The notes beneath the pieces are model-generated. The model saw only the letters and a program-made list of their open reading frames with translations. It was not told where the DNA came from and searched no databases. The position numbers and the translations under genes are program-made. From Curtanaerobium respiraculi (GTDB lineage: Bacteria; Actinomycetota; Coriobacteriia; Coriobacteriales; Eggerthellaceae), in assembly GCF_024609215.1 (NCBI RefSeq), contig NZ_JANIPD030000041.1, positions 1-64,000 on the forward strand: a stretch of DNA of 64,000 bases, given 5' to 3'. Position 1 is the stretch's first letter. Each line of letters begins with the position of its first letter. Below are positions 1 to 7,550 of the stretch, piece by piece.

Positions 1-139
1 GACGCCATCATGGCGCGGATCGTGGAGGAGCTGAGCGCCTGCCTCGTCCCGATCCGCCGCGAGAGGGCCTATCCCCGCGACGGGGTGGATCACAAACTAC
101 GCGAATCGCTACAGCAACACGCACAAACGGGTCTTCTGA
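1..139 (+). other. Possible gene remnant at the window's left edge
   Basis: A frame open from base 1 reads like the end of a real protein at first (residues such as IVEELSACLVPIRRERA), then loses that character. It stays open through the hairpin downstream, so it cannot be a normal gene end. A different frame closes at 137-139. The picture fits the tail of a plus-strand gene with a frameshift. The first residues vaguely recall the C-terminus of tryptophanyl-tRNA synthetase, but this is too short to assign. Confidence 0.2.
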
Positions 140-220
140 GTGCAGCCGCACGGCAATCCGCGGCGGAGCCATGGCAAAAACACCCACCGCCCCCAGCGGA
201 CGAAAACCGGGCGAACAGAA

Positions 221-268
221 AAAGCCCCCGCGGCGAATCAACCGCCGCGGGGGCTTGTTCTAAGCGAT
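221..268. terminator. Bidirectional rho-independent terminator
   Basis: A 12-13 bp GC-rich inverted repeat (GCCCCCGCGGCG ... CGCCGCGGGGGC) surrounds a short AATCAAC loop. On the minus strand the hairpin is followed by GGCTTTTTCTG, the better U-tract. On the plus strand it is followed by TTGTTCT. It could end transcripts arriving from either side. Confidence 0.7.
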
Positions 269-349
269 GCCGGCTTGCATGTCACTCGCTTAAGTTAATG
301 ACATTGGTTAAATCCCCTCGGAACTGAACTCACCTGACGTTAACAGACA

Positions 350-440
350 TAGGAGCTGCGGGTGTAGAAGCTTCAGGCGTAGGAGCTGCGGGCGTAGGAG
401 CTGCGGACGCAAAAGCTGCTGGGCGTAAAAGCTTCAGGCG
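350..440. repeat. 15-bp imperfect tandem repeat, six units
   Basis: Units of the form TAGGAGCTGCGGGCG follow each other at 350, 365, 380, 395, 410 (16 bases) and 426. Two units carry the variant AGAAGCTTCAGG or AAAAGCTTCAGG. The array sits just downstream of the stop codon of the minus-strand gene at 449-1405. Each unit contains AGCTGC or AGCTTC, so units can pair weakly. No coding role is visible. Confidence 0.8.
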
Positions 441-448
441 TGCAAGCA

Positions 449-1405
449 TTATGCTCGTGGCACTCCGAAAGCCTCGAGAATCTTTGCGAAGTAGGGCCGG
501 TTACCCACGTCGGATGGTGAGAAGCGGCAGACGCGAGCGCCGGATGCAGTCAGTCGTGATTCGCGCTGGCGCTCGGCTCGGAGCACACCAGTAACATCTT
601 TGCCGTTCATGAATGCTGGATCGTTGTATTTCTGGTTGCCGTCCAGTTCGCCGATGATCAGTCCTCCGTCCTCGGTGTTCCACAAAAAATCAACGCGGTA
701 GGTGCTTCCATCTAGGGGATCGGTAAACTCCTTCTGCAGTTGAGGTATCGCGAATCCAAGTTCGATTATTGCCGCGCGCGCTACCGATTCACCGCCGTTT
801 TCGGCTTTTCCATTGGCGTACTTCACCACTTTGCGCGCAGCCCCCACCCCTTTGTATCCTGCTTTGCCCCTCACGTATGCGTCAAGCTGTTCCTCGTCGA
901 TTAGTCTAAGCCGGAGTGCGGAATCGGCTACTGCCAGCCCATCCTCAAACGCCATGGAGCGTGTGCAGTCGAACACCGTGCGCAGGGGCGAAGTTACCTT
1001 GAATCGTTCCACTCGGCGTGGCTCGTCCCCTTCCACAACGCGGTAATTTACAAAGCCGGTGCTTCGGGCGTTTTTCTTTCGGGATGTTGCAAGTTTGATA
1101 GTTCCATACGAGTTGTGTGGAACGCATATGCCATAGAGGAAGGCGGCAGATTCGTAGCAGAAAACCGCACCCGGATGTTCATTCGACGCCGTACATAGCA
1201 CGTATCGATAGCGCTGGTCGATAGAGAGGCTATTCCAAGTGGAGGCACGAACGAACATCCCTCGGAGTGGTTCAATCGCCTCGCCTTTGGCAACCCGGCG
1301 TCGGAATGCACGTGAACGGCGGCTATCGGTGGCAAATACACAAGCGGTGCGGGCTTCGGCGTTGTTGAATTCGTTGTTGATCTTTTCTTCGACGGTTGCG
1401 CTCAT
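449..1405 (-). CDS. AbiEi-like N-terminus with nuclease-like C-terminal domain
   Basis: This 318-residue soluble protein has an N-terminal half typical of AbiEi-family regulators of type IV toxin-antitoxin systems in actinobacteria, with a winged-helix-like start (GEAIEPLRGMFVRAS) and a middle domain. Its last about 110 residues match the DUF559/Vsr-like fold: a conserved ES..R pattern, a YRVDFLW strand, a GELDGNQKY strand and a final RVCRF strand. These lie where PD-(D/E)XK nucleases keep their acidic residues. The ATG at 1405 is preferred because MSATVEEK starts the conserved part; an upstream ATG at 1441 has no visible ribosome-binding site. No AbiEii-type nucleotidyltransferase toxin is adjacent, so a toxin-antitoxin role is unproven. 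AT-rich sequence upstream (1440-1510) should hold its promoter. Databases often mislabel this family. Confidence 0.7.
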   Translation of the reverse strand: MSATVEEKINNEFNNAEARTACVFATDSRRSRAFRRRVAKGEAIEPLRGMFVRASTWNSLSIDQRYRYVLCTASNEHPGAVFCYESAAFLYGICVPHNSYGTIKLATSRKKNARSTGFVNYRVVEGDEPRRVERFKVTSPLRTVFDCTRSMAFEDGLAVADSALRLRLIDEEQLDAYVRGKAGYKGVGAARKVVKYANGKAENGGESVARAAIIELGFAIPQLQKEFTDPLDGSTYRVDFLWNTEDGGLIIGELDGNQKYNDPAFMNGKDVTGVLRAERQRESRLTASGARVCRFSPSDVGNRPYFAKILEAFGVPRA

Positions 1406-1507
1406 AACGGCATGGTCTCTTTCATGCTTGAAGTTGTGCATTGTAAAAATACAGATTTTTACATAAATAACGGTTTAAGAATTGGAAAAAAAGCAAAGAT
1501 TTGTATT

Positions 1508-1672
1508 TTAATATCCTATCGCCAGAAGATGGAAGGAACGCTGCGAGACATCTTGTCGGTCGATGATTGTCTGCTGGCGGCGTTTGCGCTCCGCGACGGC
1601 AGAGCAAAGGGCATCGAACTCGTCGGCATCGAGCGACGAGACCATGCTCAGGCAGGGATTTGCGGCGGCCAT
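1508..1672 (-). CDS. Possible small protein, unrecognised
   Basis: A 54-residue frame begins with ATG after a GATAGGAA ribosome-binding-like sequence, with about six bases between them. Its composition is protein-like (a DADEFDALCSAVAERKRRQQ segment predicts helix) and it ends in the AT-rich region upstream of the AbiEi-like gene. It may be a remnant of a larger gene. I recognise no family. Confidence 0.25.
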   Translation of the reverse strand: MAAANPCLSMVSSLDADEFDALCSAVAERKRRQQTIIDRQDVSQRSFHLLAIGY

Positions 1673-1716
1673 GGCCGATTCCTATCCGCCCAAGCGACCA
1701 TCAAGCCAGGGATGTC

Positions 1717-1762
1717 GCCAAACATAGGGTCGGATGGCCACTCGGGCAAATCTATGTTTGGC
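1717..1762. repeat. 11-bp perfect inverted repeat
   Basis: GCCAAACATAG at 1717-1727 is the exact reverse complement of CTATGTTTGGC at 1752-1762, with 24 bases between. It lies upstream of the possible small frame at 1508-1672. It could be an operator or a cruciform-forming remnant. Confidence 0.6.
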
Positions 1763-1967
1763 TTCGCCAATGGTATCATGCGGGTGTCAGGAAACCGAGT
1801 TTCGACCCGCACGCTCCGAAACTCTCGGAAAATCCCGTCATTGACCCGCTCGCTTCTACGCTCTCGGAAATCTTTAAACGTAACGGCGGGAGCTCAGCCA
1901 TGCAATGAACCGCCTGGGCGAGTGATGGGCGCCAGTCCACTGCGAGCTGGCAGCTTTTTCTTTTTCG

Positions 1968-2047
1968 ATGGTAGGTTGGTGAGGGTTGGCGGGCAGGTTG
2001 GTGAGGGTAGGTCGGTAGGTCGGTGAGGGTAGGCGGGTAGGAGGTTA
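1968..2047 (+). repeat. G-rich degenerate direct repeats
   Basis: Reiterated GGTTGGTGAGGG, GGTCGGTGAGGG and GGCGGGTAGG units form a strongly G-biased plus strand directly upstream of the hisZG promoter. Several runs of two to three G could form a G-quadruplex. Confidence 0.6.
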
Positions 2048-2068
2048 TGGTGAAGGTGCGGAAGGGGG

Positions 2069-2097
2069 TTGGCGAATTCCGGTTCGCTCTGTATAAT
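2069..2097 (+). promoter_or_regulatory. Sigma-70-type promoter of the his operon
   Basis: TTGGCG at 2069-2074 and a perfect TATAAT at 2092-2097 are separated by 17 bases. Transcription would start near 2104, leaving about 140 bases of leader before hisZG. Confidence 0.75.
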
Positions 2098-2108
2098 CAC
2101 ATCATTGC

Positions 2109-2130
2109 TTTAGCACTATACTGTACTAAA
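2109..2130. promoter_or_regulatory. Dyad operator at the his promoter
   Basis: A 22-bp dyad with perfect TTTAG ... CTAAA ends and partly symmetrical centre (AGCAC and GTACT) covers the expected start site just after the TATAAT box. That position suits a repressor. Its TTAGTAC-like half-sites recall TrpR-superfamily sites, and a TrpR-like HisR regulator is known for his genes in Gram-positives. Assignment to HisR is inference. Confidence 0.5.
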
Positions 2131-2244
2131 GTGATACAGATTGGAGACTAATTATCCTATCTGGAAAGTTATCGCAGTCGAGACGCAATGTGCTTTGCCT
2201 GCTGCAATATTAAAATGAAGCGAATCGAGGGGAAAGGCGCGATC

Positions 2245-3855
2245 ATGAACTTTGTGACTCCTGCCGGCCTGCGGGATGTGATGCCCGAAGAGGCGTCGCG
2301 GCGCGAGCAGATCACCACGAGTGTGGCAGATCTGTTTGCCCATCATGGCTATGCGCCGATCGAGACCCCCACGCTCGAGCGGATGGACGTGCTACGTGCG
2401 GCGGGGCGCATCCCGCCATCGCCGTTCAAGATGTTCGATACCACGGGCGACCTTCTCGCCTTGCGTCCCGATGTGACCATGCAAGTTGCGCGCATGTGCG
2501 CCACGCGCCTGCGCGGTCAGGAGGGCCCATTCCGTTTCCGTTACACGCAGCGTGTGTTCCGCGAGCCCGACCAACAGGCATCGCAACGCGAGCTTACGCA
2601 GATCGGTCTGGAATGCATCGGCGCTGAGGGTCCGGCAGTCGATGCCGAGATCATCGGCCTTCTCGTCGAAGCTCTGCAGACGGCGGGGCTTGACGACTTC
2701 AAAATCGCCCTCGGCACCGTGGGGGTTCTGCGGGCGCTGCTCGAAACATGCCCTGCCGAGGGCTCGTGGAAAAATGATGTCCTCGCTGCGTACCATGCCT
2801 CGGATTTCATCGAGCTCGATCGTCTGATCCATCTGGAAGGAGTGCCCACGGCCTTTGCCGGGGCGATTGCCAAACTGCCGTTCATTCGCGGAGGCCGCGA
2901 GGCGATTGAGGAGGCACGTGCCTTGGCAAAGCCCCTTGGGTGCGCGCGCGGCCTGGACGACCTGGCCGCGACCTACGATGAGCTATGCGCTAACGGTTTC
3001 GAGGGTGCGTTGCTCGTCGACTTCAGCATCATGAGCAGTTTCGATTACTACACAGGGGTCGTGTTCGAAGCCTACGTGCCGGGAATGGGAACGAGCCTTG
3101 GCAGCGGCGGACGCTACGATGGCATGCTCGCCTCCTACGAGGGCGCACCGTTGCCGGCGGGCGGATTCGCCTTCTACTTGGAGCAGGTCATGGCTGCACT
3201 GGCCAAGGACAGAACAGAGGAGCGGCCGCTCCGCATCGCGGTGCCCAAGGGCTCGCTCAACGCCGACACGATCCGCGCGCTTTCGGATGCGGGACTCGAT
3301 ACAGCCGGTCTGGACGATCCGGGGCGCCAGCTGATCATCGGCAATCCCGGAGTCGACTTCATCATCGTGCGCCCCACGGATGCTCCCGTGTTCGTCGCCA
3401 TGGGCGCCGCCGACTGCGGCATCTGCGGACGCGACAGCCTGGTGGAGGCGGATACCGACGTGGTGGAGCTCGTGGATTTGCGGTATGGCGGGTGCAAATT
3501 CGTGGTTGCCCAGCCCAAGGGCGCCACGCCGACGGTGGAAAAACGCTATCGCAAGCTAGGCAGCATCCGCGTGACCACAAAGTATCCCAACATCACCAAA
3601 GCTTACTATGACCGCATCGGCCAGCAGGTGGAGGTCGTGCAACTGCACGGTAACATCGAGCTCGGTCCGCTCATCGGCATGTCCGACCGCATCGTGGACA
3701 TTACGGCCACGGGCACTACGCTGCGCGAGAACAACCTGGAAGTTGTGGACGACGTGATGGGATCCACCGCGCGGTTCTTCGCCAACCCCTGCGCTTTCCG
3801 CATGGACGAGCGGGTGCTCGCCCTGTCCTGCTCCCTGAAGGAGAATGTGAGATGA
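2245..3855 (+). CDS. hisZG: HisZ-HisG fusion, ATP phosphoribosyltransferase
   Basis: One 536-residue chain holds both parts of the first histidine enzyme, which joins ATP and PRPP. Residues 1-325 are the HisZ regulatory subunit, a catalytically dead histidyl-tRNA-synthetase-like module (PAGLRDVMPEEA start; RPDVT, FRYTQRVFR and GGRYDGML motifs). From about residue 327 begins the short form of HisG (RIAVPKGSLN, CGICGRDSLVE). It lacks the C-terminal regulatory domain of long HisG, which is why short HisG needs HisZ. The two are normally separate genes; here no stop or start lies between them. The ATG at 2245 follows GAGGGGAAAGG and matches the usual HisZ start; an upstream in-frame ATG at 2215 is less likely. 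It is the first gene of the his operon. Confidence 0.92.
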   Translation: MNFVTPAGLRDVMPEEASRREQITTSVADLFAHHGYAPIETPTLERMDVLRAAGRIPPSPFKMFDTTGDLLALRPDVTMQVARMCATRLRGQEGPFRFRYTQRVFREPDQQASQRELTQIGLECIGAEGPAVDAEIIGLLVEALQTAGLDDFKIALGTVGVLRALLETCPAEGSWKNDVLAAYHASDFIELDRLIHLEGVPTAFAGAIAKLPFIRGGREAIEEARALAKPLGCARGLDDLAATYDELCANGFEGALLVDFSIMSSFDYYTGVVFEAYVPGMGTSLGSGGRYDGMLASYEGAPLPAGGFAFYLEQVMAALAKDRTEERPLRIAVPKGSLNADTIRALSDAGLDTAGLDDPGRQLIIGNPGVDFIIVRPTDAPVFVAMGAADCGICGRDSLVEADTDVVELVDLRYGGCKFVVAQPKGATPTVEKRYRKLGSIRVTTKYPNITKAYYDRIGQQVEVVQLHGNIELGPLIGMSDRIVDITATGTTLRENNLEVVDDVMGSTARFFANPCAFRMDERVLALSCSLKENVR

Positions 3856-3913
3856 CGATTCGGGCCCAACGTGCGACCCCAGGAATTGCGGGACGTTTCG
3901 AGCGACATAACGG

Positions 3914-3947
3914 GCGGAAAGCGCTCTAGCATTCCCGTGCTTTCCGC
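3914..3947 (+). terminator. Hairpin between hisZG and hisD
   Basis: GCGGAAAGC (3914-3922) pairs perfectly with GCTTTCCGC (3939-3947) and is followed by AATTTACTTTGTT. The weak U-tract suggests an attenuator or a partial terminator that would lower expression of distal his genes relative to hisZG. Confidence 0.5.
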
Positions 3948-4020
3948 AATTTACTTTGTTACGTAACCGCATGTGCCGGCACCTCGAAGGAATCGGCGCA
4001 TGGAAGAAGGAGAAAAGCAT

Positions 4021-5301
4021 ATGAGACGAGTAACCCTGCAACCTGGTGAAATCCTGAGCAACGAGCAGATGCAGCGCTTCAGCGCATTCGACGCTCAAGC
4101 CATGCGCGCTGCCACCGATATTGTGGAAGCTGTGCGCGAGGGCGGCGACGCGACGCTGCGCGAGTATACGGCCAAGTTCGACGGCGTTGATCTGGACGAC
4201 TTCCGCGTGAGCCAGGAAGCAATCGACGCGGCTCTGGCAACGCTGGACCCCAAGCTGGCTGCGAGTCTGCAGCACGCAGTGGACCAGGTGCGTGAATTCC
4301 ACGAGCGCCAGCTGCAGGAGAGCATGTTCGCCGTGCGCCCGAATGGTGCGCTTGTCGGCAGCAAGATGACGGCGATCGAGGCTGTAGGCATCTATGTTCC
4401 CGGCGGCCGTGCGCTGTATCCCAGCAGCGTGATCATGAACGCCATCCCGGCGCAGGTTGCCGGTGTGGAGCGCATCGTGTGCGTGACCCCGCCCACAAAG
4501 GACGGCTCGCTGGATGCGGCGGTTTTGGAAGCCTGCCGTCTATGCGGCGTGACCGAGATCTACTCCATCGGCGGCGCCCAGGCCGTGGCGGCGCTAGCGT
4601 ACGGCACCGAGTCCATCAAGCCCGTGAACAAGATCACCGGCCCGGGCAACGCGTATGTGGCGGCTGCCAAGAAGATCGTGATGGGCGATGTCGGCATCGA
4701 CATGATCGCCGGTCCCAGCGAGGTGCTGGTTGTGGCGGACGAAACGGCCGACCCCCGCATGGTTGCCATCGACATCATGGCCCAGGCCGAGCACGACCCG
4801 CTGGCCACCTGCTACCTGGTGTGCTTCAGCGACGAATACGCCGACCAGGTGGAAGCGAACATCGCCGAGCACATGAAGCGCAGCACGCGTGCGGAGATCA
4901 CCGCCGCTTCGCTGGAACACGGCCTGATCGTGGTCTGCCCGGATATGGAAACCGCCATCGGCGCCGTGAACGAGGTTGCGCCCGAGCACTTGGAAATGCA
5001 CATCGACAACGCCATGGGCCAGCTGGGTGCCATCAAGAACGCCGGTGCGATCTTCCTGGGCGAGTGGACGCCGGAAGCCGTGGGCGACTACGTTGCCGGT
5101 CCCAACCACACGCTGCCCACCGGCGGCACCGCCAAGTTCAGCAGCCCGCTGGGCACCATGGACTTCATGAAGCACAGCAGCGTGATCCAATACACGAAGA
5201 AGGCGCTGGCCGACGATGGCGAGTCCATCGTGTCCATCGCCGACCGCGAGGGCCTGTGGAGCCATGCGGAAAGCGTGCGCCTGCGCCTGGCCGAGCTGTA
5301 G
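4021..5301 (+). CDS. hisD: Histidinol dehydrogenase
   Basis: This NAD-dependent zinc enzyme performs the last two oxidations of histidine synthesis, L-histidinol to L-histidine, in the cytoplasm. The 426-residue length is standard. Diagnostic blocks are KINTGP-type NKITGPGNAYVA, IAGPSEVLVVAD, and QAEHDPLA near residue 254, which supplies the Gln and His zinc ligands. The C-terminal VGDYVAGPNHTLPTGG block is also present. ATG at 4021 is preceded by GAAGGAGAAA. It is separated from hisZG by a 165-base gap with a hairpin and is followed after 45 bases by hisC. Confidence 0.96.
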   Translation: MRRVTLQPGEILSNEQMQRFSAFDAQAMRAATDIVEAVREGGDATLREYTAKFDGVDLDDFRVSQEAIDAALATLDPKLAASLQHAVDQVREFHERQLQESMFAVRPNGALVGSKMTAIEAVGIYVPGGRALYPSSVIMNAIPAQVAGVERIVCVTPPTKDGSLDAAVLEACRLCGVTEIYSIGGAQAVAALAYGTESIKPVNKITGPGNAYVAAAKKIVMGDVGIDMIAGPSEVLVVADETADPRMVAIDIMAQAEHDPLATCYLVCFSDEYADQVEANIAEHMKRSTRAEITAASLEHGLIVVCPDMETAIGAVNEVAPEHLEMHIDNAMGQLGAIKNAGAIFLGEWTPEAVGDYVAGPNHTLPTGGTAKFSSPLGTMDFMKHSSVIQYTKKALADDGESIVSIADREGLWSHAESVRLRLAEL

Positions 5302-5346
5302 CGGGATAACACGTCGTTCGCTTTGTCCCATTTGAAAGGAGCGAAG

Positions 5347-6414
5347 GTGCTGCGTTCAAGCAACCCGCTGTTGGCAGGGGTGGAGCCCTACGACCCCAAA
5401 TACCTGCCGGCGGATGTGATGGTCTCGGCTAACGAGATGACCTTCGACGTGCCTGCCGCCGTGCGGGCCGCCGTGGTCGATCGCTTGGCGGACCTGGCAT
5501 TCAACCGCTATCCCGACCCGCTGGCCAACGAGCTGCGCGATTCGATCGCTCAGTGGTACGGCCTGGCGCGCGATAACGTGATCTGCGGAAACGGCGGCGA
5601 CGAGCTTCTGTTCAACCTGGCGCTCGCCTGGGGCGGCGCGGGAAATTCCCTGATCAACGTGCCGCCCACCTTCAGCGTGTACGCCGCGAACGCGCACTTG
5701 ACGGGCACGACGGTGGTGGATGTACCGCGCCGCACCGACTTCACGCTCGACGAAGATGCGATCGTGGAGCGCGCGAGCAAGGGCGATGTGGGCACGGTCA
5801 TCATCACCAGCCCCAACAACCCCACGGGCGATTTGGCATCGCGGGAATTCGTGGAACGCCTGCTGAATGCAACCGATGCGCTGGTTCTGCTCGACGAGGC
5901 CTACATCGAGTTCGCGCCCGAAGGCTCCAGCTGCCTGCCGTTGCTTGCCAAGCACGAGAACCTGGTCATCCTGCACACCTTCAGCAAGGCGTTTCGTTTG
6001 GCCGGGGTGCGCCTGGGCTATCTGCTGTGCAGTCCGCGCGTGGCAAGCGAGCTCACCAAGGTGCGCCAGCCGTATTCGGTGGACGCCGTCTCCCAGGCCA
6101 TTGCGCTTGAAGTGGTGAAGAATCGCGCCGCGTTTGCGGAGGGAATCCAGATGGTGAAGGCCGAGCGCGAGCGGTTGGCAGCGGGCCTGGCAGAGCTTCC
6201 CGGCGTGACGGTGTACCCCAGCTTCGCCAACTTCCTGTGCGTGCGCTTCGACCGCGATGCCGGCAAGCTGTGGCAGGATCTGTACGACCGCGGAATCCTG
6301 GTGCGCGACTTCAGCGCCAACCCCGCCACCCGCAACTGCCTGCGCATCAGCGTAGGAACCCCCGAGGAAAACGACAAAGTATTGAACGCCATCAAGGAGC
6401 TTGCGAATGTCTAA
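5347..6414 (+). CDS. hisC: Histidinol-phosphate aminotransferase
   Basis: A PLP-dependent class I/II aminotransferase that converts imidazole-acetol phosphate and glutamate to histidinol phosphate and 2-oxoglutarate. The HTFSKAFRLAGVRLGY block contains the PLP-binding lysine near residue 214. The upstream SPNNPTG and LDEAYIEF motifs are typical. I start it at GTG 5347, five bases after AAAGGAG, giving 355 residues; an upstream TTG lacks a ribosome-binding site. Its stop overlaps an ATG at 6407 by eight bases. That ATG once coupled translation to hisB but now opens only a truncated hisB stub. Confidence 0.95.
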   Translation: MLRSSNPLLAGVEPYDPKYLPADVMVSANEMTFDVPAAVRAAVVDRLADLAFNRYPDPLANELRDSIAQWYGLARDNVICGNGGDELLFNLALAWGGAGNSLINVPPTFSVYAANAHLTGTTVVDVPRRTDFTLDEDAIVERASKGDVGTVIITSPNNPTGDLASREFVERLLNATDALVLLDEAYIEFAPEGSSCLPLLAKHENLVILHTFSKAFRLAGVRLGYLLCSPRVASELTKVRQPYSVDAVSQAIALEVVKNRAAFAEGIQMVKAERERLAAGLAELPGVTVYPSFANFLCVRFDRDAGKLWQDLYDRGILVRDFSANPATRNCLRISVGTPEENDKVLNAIKELANV

Positions 6415-6550
6415 AAAGAAGAAGCAGAAGGCTGTCGCACCTGCGCACTGCGTGGGCCACGTGCAGCGCACCACTGTGACAACCAACCGTGTGACAACCA
6501 ACCGTAGGGTGACAACCAACCGTAGGGTGACAACCAACCGTAGGAATTGA
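6407..6550 (+). pseudogene. Duplicated, truncated 5' end of hisB
   Basis: The frame starts inside the hisC stop region and encodes MSKKKKQKAVAPA followed by VGHVQRTT. The intact hisB at 6753 starts MGKKDKKAKAP and has the same VGHVQRTT. After residue 23 the homology stops, and the frame runs through four tandem VTTNR(R) units to a TGA at 6548. The hisC-coupled start therefore belongs to a broken copy, and the working hisB lies 200 bases further on. The likely cause is partial duplication with repeat expansion. A 47-residue peptide may still be made. Confidence 0.8.
6476..6544 (+). repeat. 18-bp tandem repeat encoding VTTNRR
   Basis: A 15-base unit GTGACAACCAACCGT (6476-6490) is followed by three 18-base units ending in AGG (6491-6508, 6509-6526, 6527-6544). 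All are in frame in the hisB stub. A decayed copy (GCGATAACCAACCATGG) lies near 6561. Confidence 0.9.
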
Positions 6551-6665
6551 CACATATGAGTGCGATAACCAACCATGGGGATGGGCATAGACACGTCGGC
6601 GGCAGCGTGCCAGTCTGCCGGAGGAAATAGCACGTTTTTGAACGAACATGGGTAAGAGAGACTGT

Positions 6666-6712
6666 GGCAAGCAACTGGCAAGCAACCGCAGTATGGCAAG
6701 CAACCGCAGTGT
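6666..6712 (+). repeat. 18-bp tandem repeat upstream of hisB
   Basis: GGCAAGCAACCGCAGT units occur at 6677-6694 and 6695-6712, preceded by a partial unit at 6666-6676. Together with the 6476-6544 array this fills the gap between the hisB stub and intact hisB. Confidence 0.85.
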
Positions 6713-6752
6713 TCGTCACACCTCCGTTCGCTAAGTTGAAGAAAGGATCTCA

Positions 6753-7376
6753 ATGGGTAAGAAAGACAAGAAGGCGAAGGCGCCGCGGCATCGCGTGGGC
6801 CACGTGCAGCGCACGACCAAGGAAACCGATATCGACCTGACCATCGACCTCGACGGCGTAGGAACGGTCGATGTGGAAACCGGTGTGCCCTTCTTCGACC
6901 ATATGCTGAACGCGTTCGGCCGTCATGGTCTGTTCGACCTGACGGCGAGAGCGAAAGGCGACATCAAAGTCGACGCGCACCACACCGTCGAGGATGTCGG
7001 CATCGTCATGGGCCAGGCAATCGCCCAAGCGCTCGGCGACAAGCGCGGCATTGTGCGCTTCGGCAGCAGCTACGTGCCGATGGACGAGGCGCTTTTGCTA
7101 TCCGCCATCGACATCAGCGGCCGCGGTCAGCTGCACTACGCCGTGAACCTGCCCATCGAGATCATCGGAACGTTCGACACGACGCTCGCGAAGGAGTTCT
7201 TCGTGGCGCTTGCCTCCAACGCTGGCCTCACGCTGCACATTCGCAGCCTGGCGGGCGAGAACAGCCACCATATCATCGAGGCCGCGTTCAAAGCGGCGGG
7301 TCGCGCTCTCTGCGATGCGACGCGGATCAACCTGCGCATCGCCGACGTGCTTCCCACCACGAAGGGGGCGCTGTGA
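6753..7376 (+). CDS. hisB: Imidazoleglycerol-phosphate dehydratase
   Basis: This manganese enzyme dehydrates imidazole glycerol phosphate to imidazole acetol phosphate. The 207-residue monofunctional form carries the two metal-binding motifs DAHHTVED and NSHHIIEA, plus FFDHML. It has a lysine-rich lead-in (MGKKDKKAKAP) shared with the broken copy at 6407, which supports ATG 6753 as the start. GAAAGGA lies ten bases upstream. It has its own ribosome-binding site and is no longer coupled to hisC. Its stop codon coincides with the first bases of palindromic element copy A. Confidence 0.95.
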   Translation: MGKKDKKAKAPRHRVGHVQRTTKETDIDLTIDLDGVGTVDVETGVPFFDHMLNAFGRHGLFDLTARAKGDIKVDAHHTVEDVGIVMGQAIAQALGDKRGIVRFGSSYVPMDEALLLSAIDISGRGQLHYAVNLPIEIIGTFDTTLAKEFFVALASNAGLTLHIRSLAGENSHHIIEAAFKAAGRALCDATRINLRIADVLPTTKGAL

Positions 7377-7549
7377 TCCCGCCGTCCTACGAAACGGCGG
7401 ATTCGCCGACGCTGCAGACGGTTCTGGCGGCACATGGGATCCGCTCGGAGAAGGGGGCGGCGCAAAGGCCAGCCCTCATCACCGAGCGAATCCCGCGCCC
7501 TCGCCAGAACCGTACTCGCCGACTTCCTTGGGCGAACCTAGGAGTTTTT
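7374..7549 (+). repeat. Palindromic element, copy A (hisB-hisH gap)
   Basis: This is one of three copies of an about 175-base element. It begins TGATCC at the hisB stop. It contains nested inverted repeats: ACGGTTCTGGCG against CGCCAGAACCGT, and GGATCCGCTCGG against CCGAGCGAATCC. It ends GGGCGAACCTAGGAG. The terminal AGGAG (7540-7544) is six bases before the hisH ATG and serves as its ribosome-binding site. About 85-90 percent of bases match copy B by eye. Confidence 0.85.
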
Positions 7550-7550
7550 C

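Larger units (their letters stand above)
1406..2068. other. Long intergenic region with no convincing gene
   Basis: The stretch starts with about 100 AT-rich bases that include an imperfect inverted repeat (AAAATACAGAT at 1445 against ATTTGTATTTT at 1501). It contains one possible short minus-strand frame (1508-1672), an 11-bp inverted repeat (1717-1762), a weak hairpin plus T-run near 1931-1970, and a G-rich direct-repeat tract (1968-2047). Other open frames here are GC-bias shadows. Confidence 0.6.

Noticed and set aside
449-1405. Complete AbiE toxin-antitoxin system
   Set aside because: No AbiEii-like nucleotidyltransferase gene lies beside it.
1412-2026. A 204-residue plus-strand gene
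   Set aside because: The frame starts in promoter-like AT-rich sequence, has no ribosome-binding site and runs through G-rich repeats; its composition is not protein-like.
5356-6753. Long minus-strand frames opposite hisC, pheT, recJ, rel and similar genes
   Set aside because: They mirror real genes in GC-rich DNA, rich in His, Arg and Ala, without ribosome-binding sites or family motifs.
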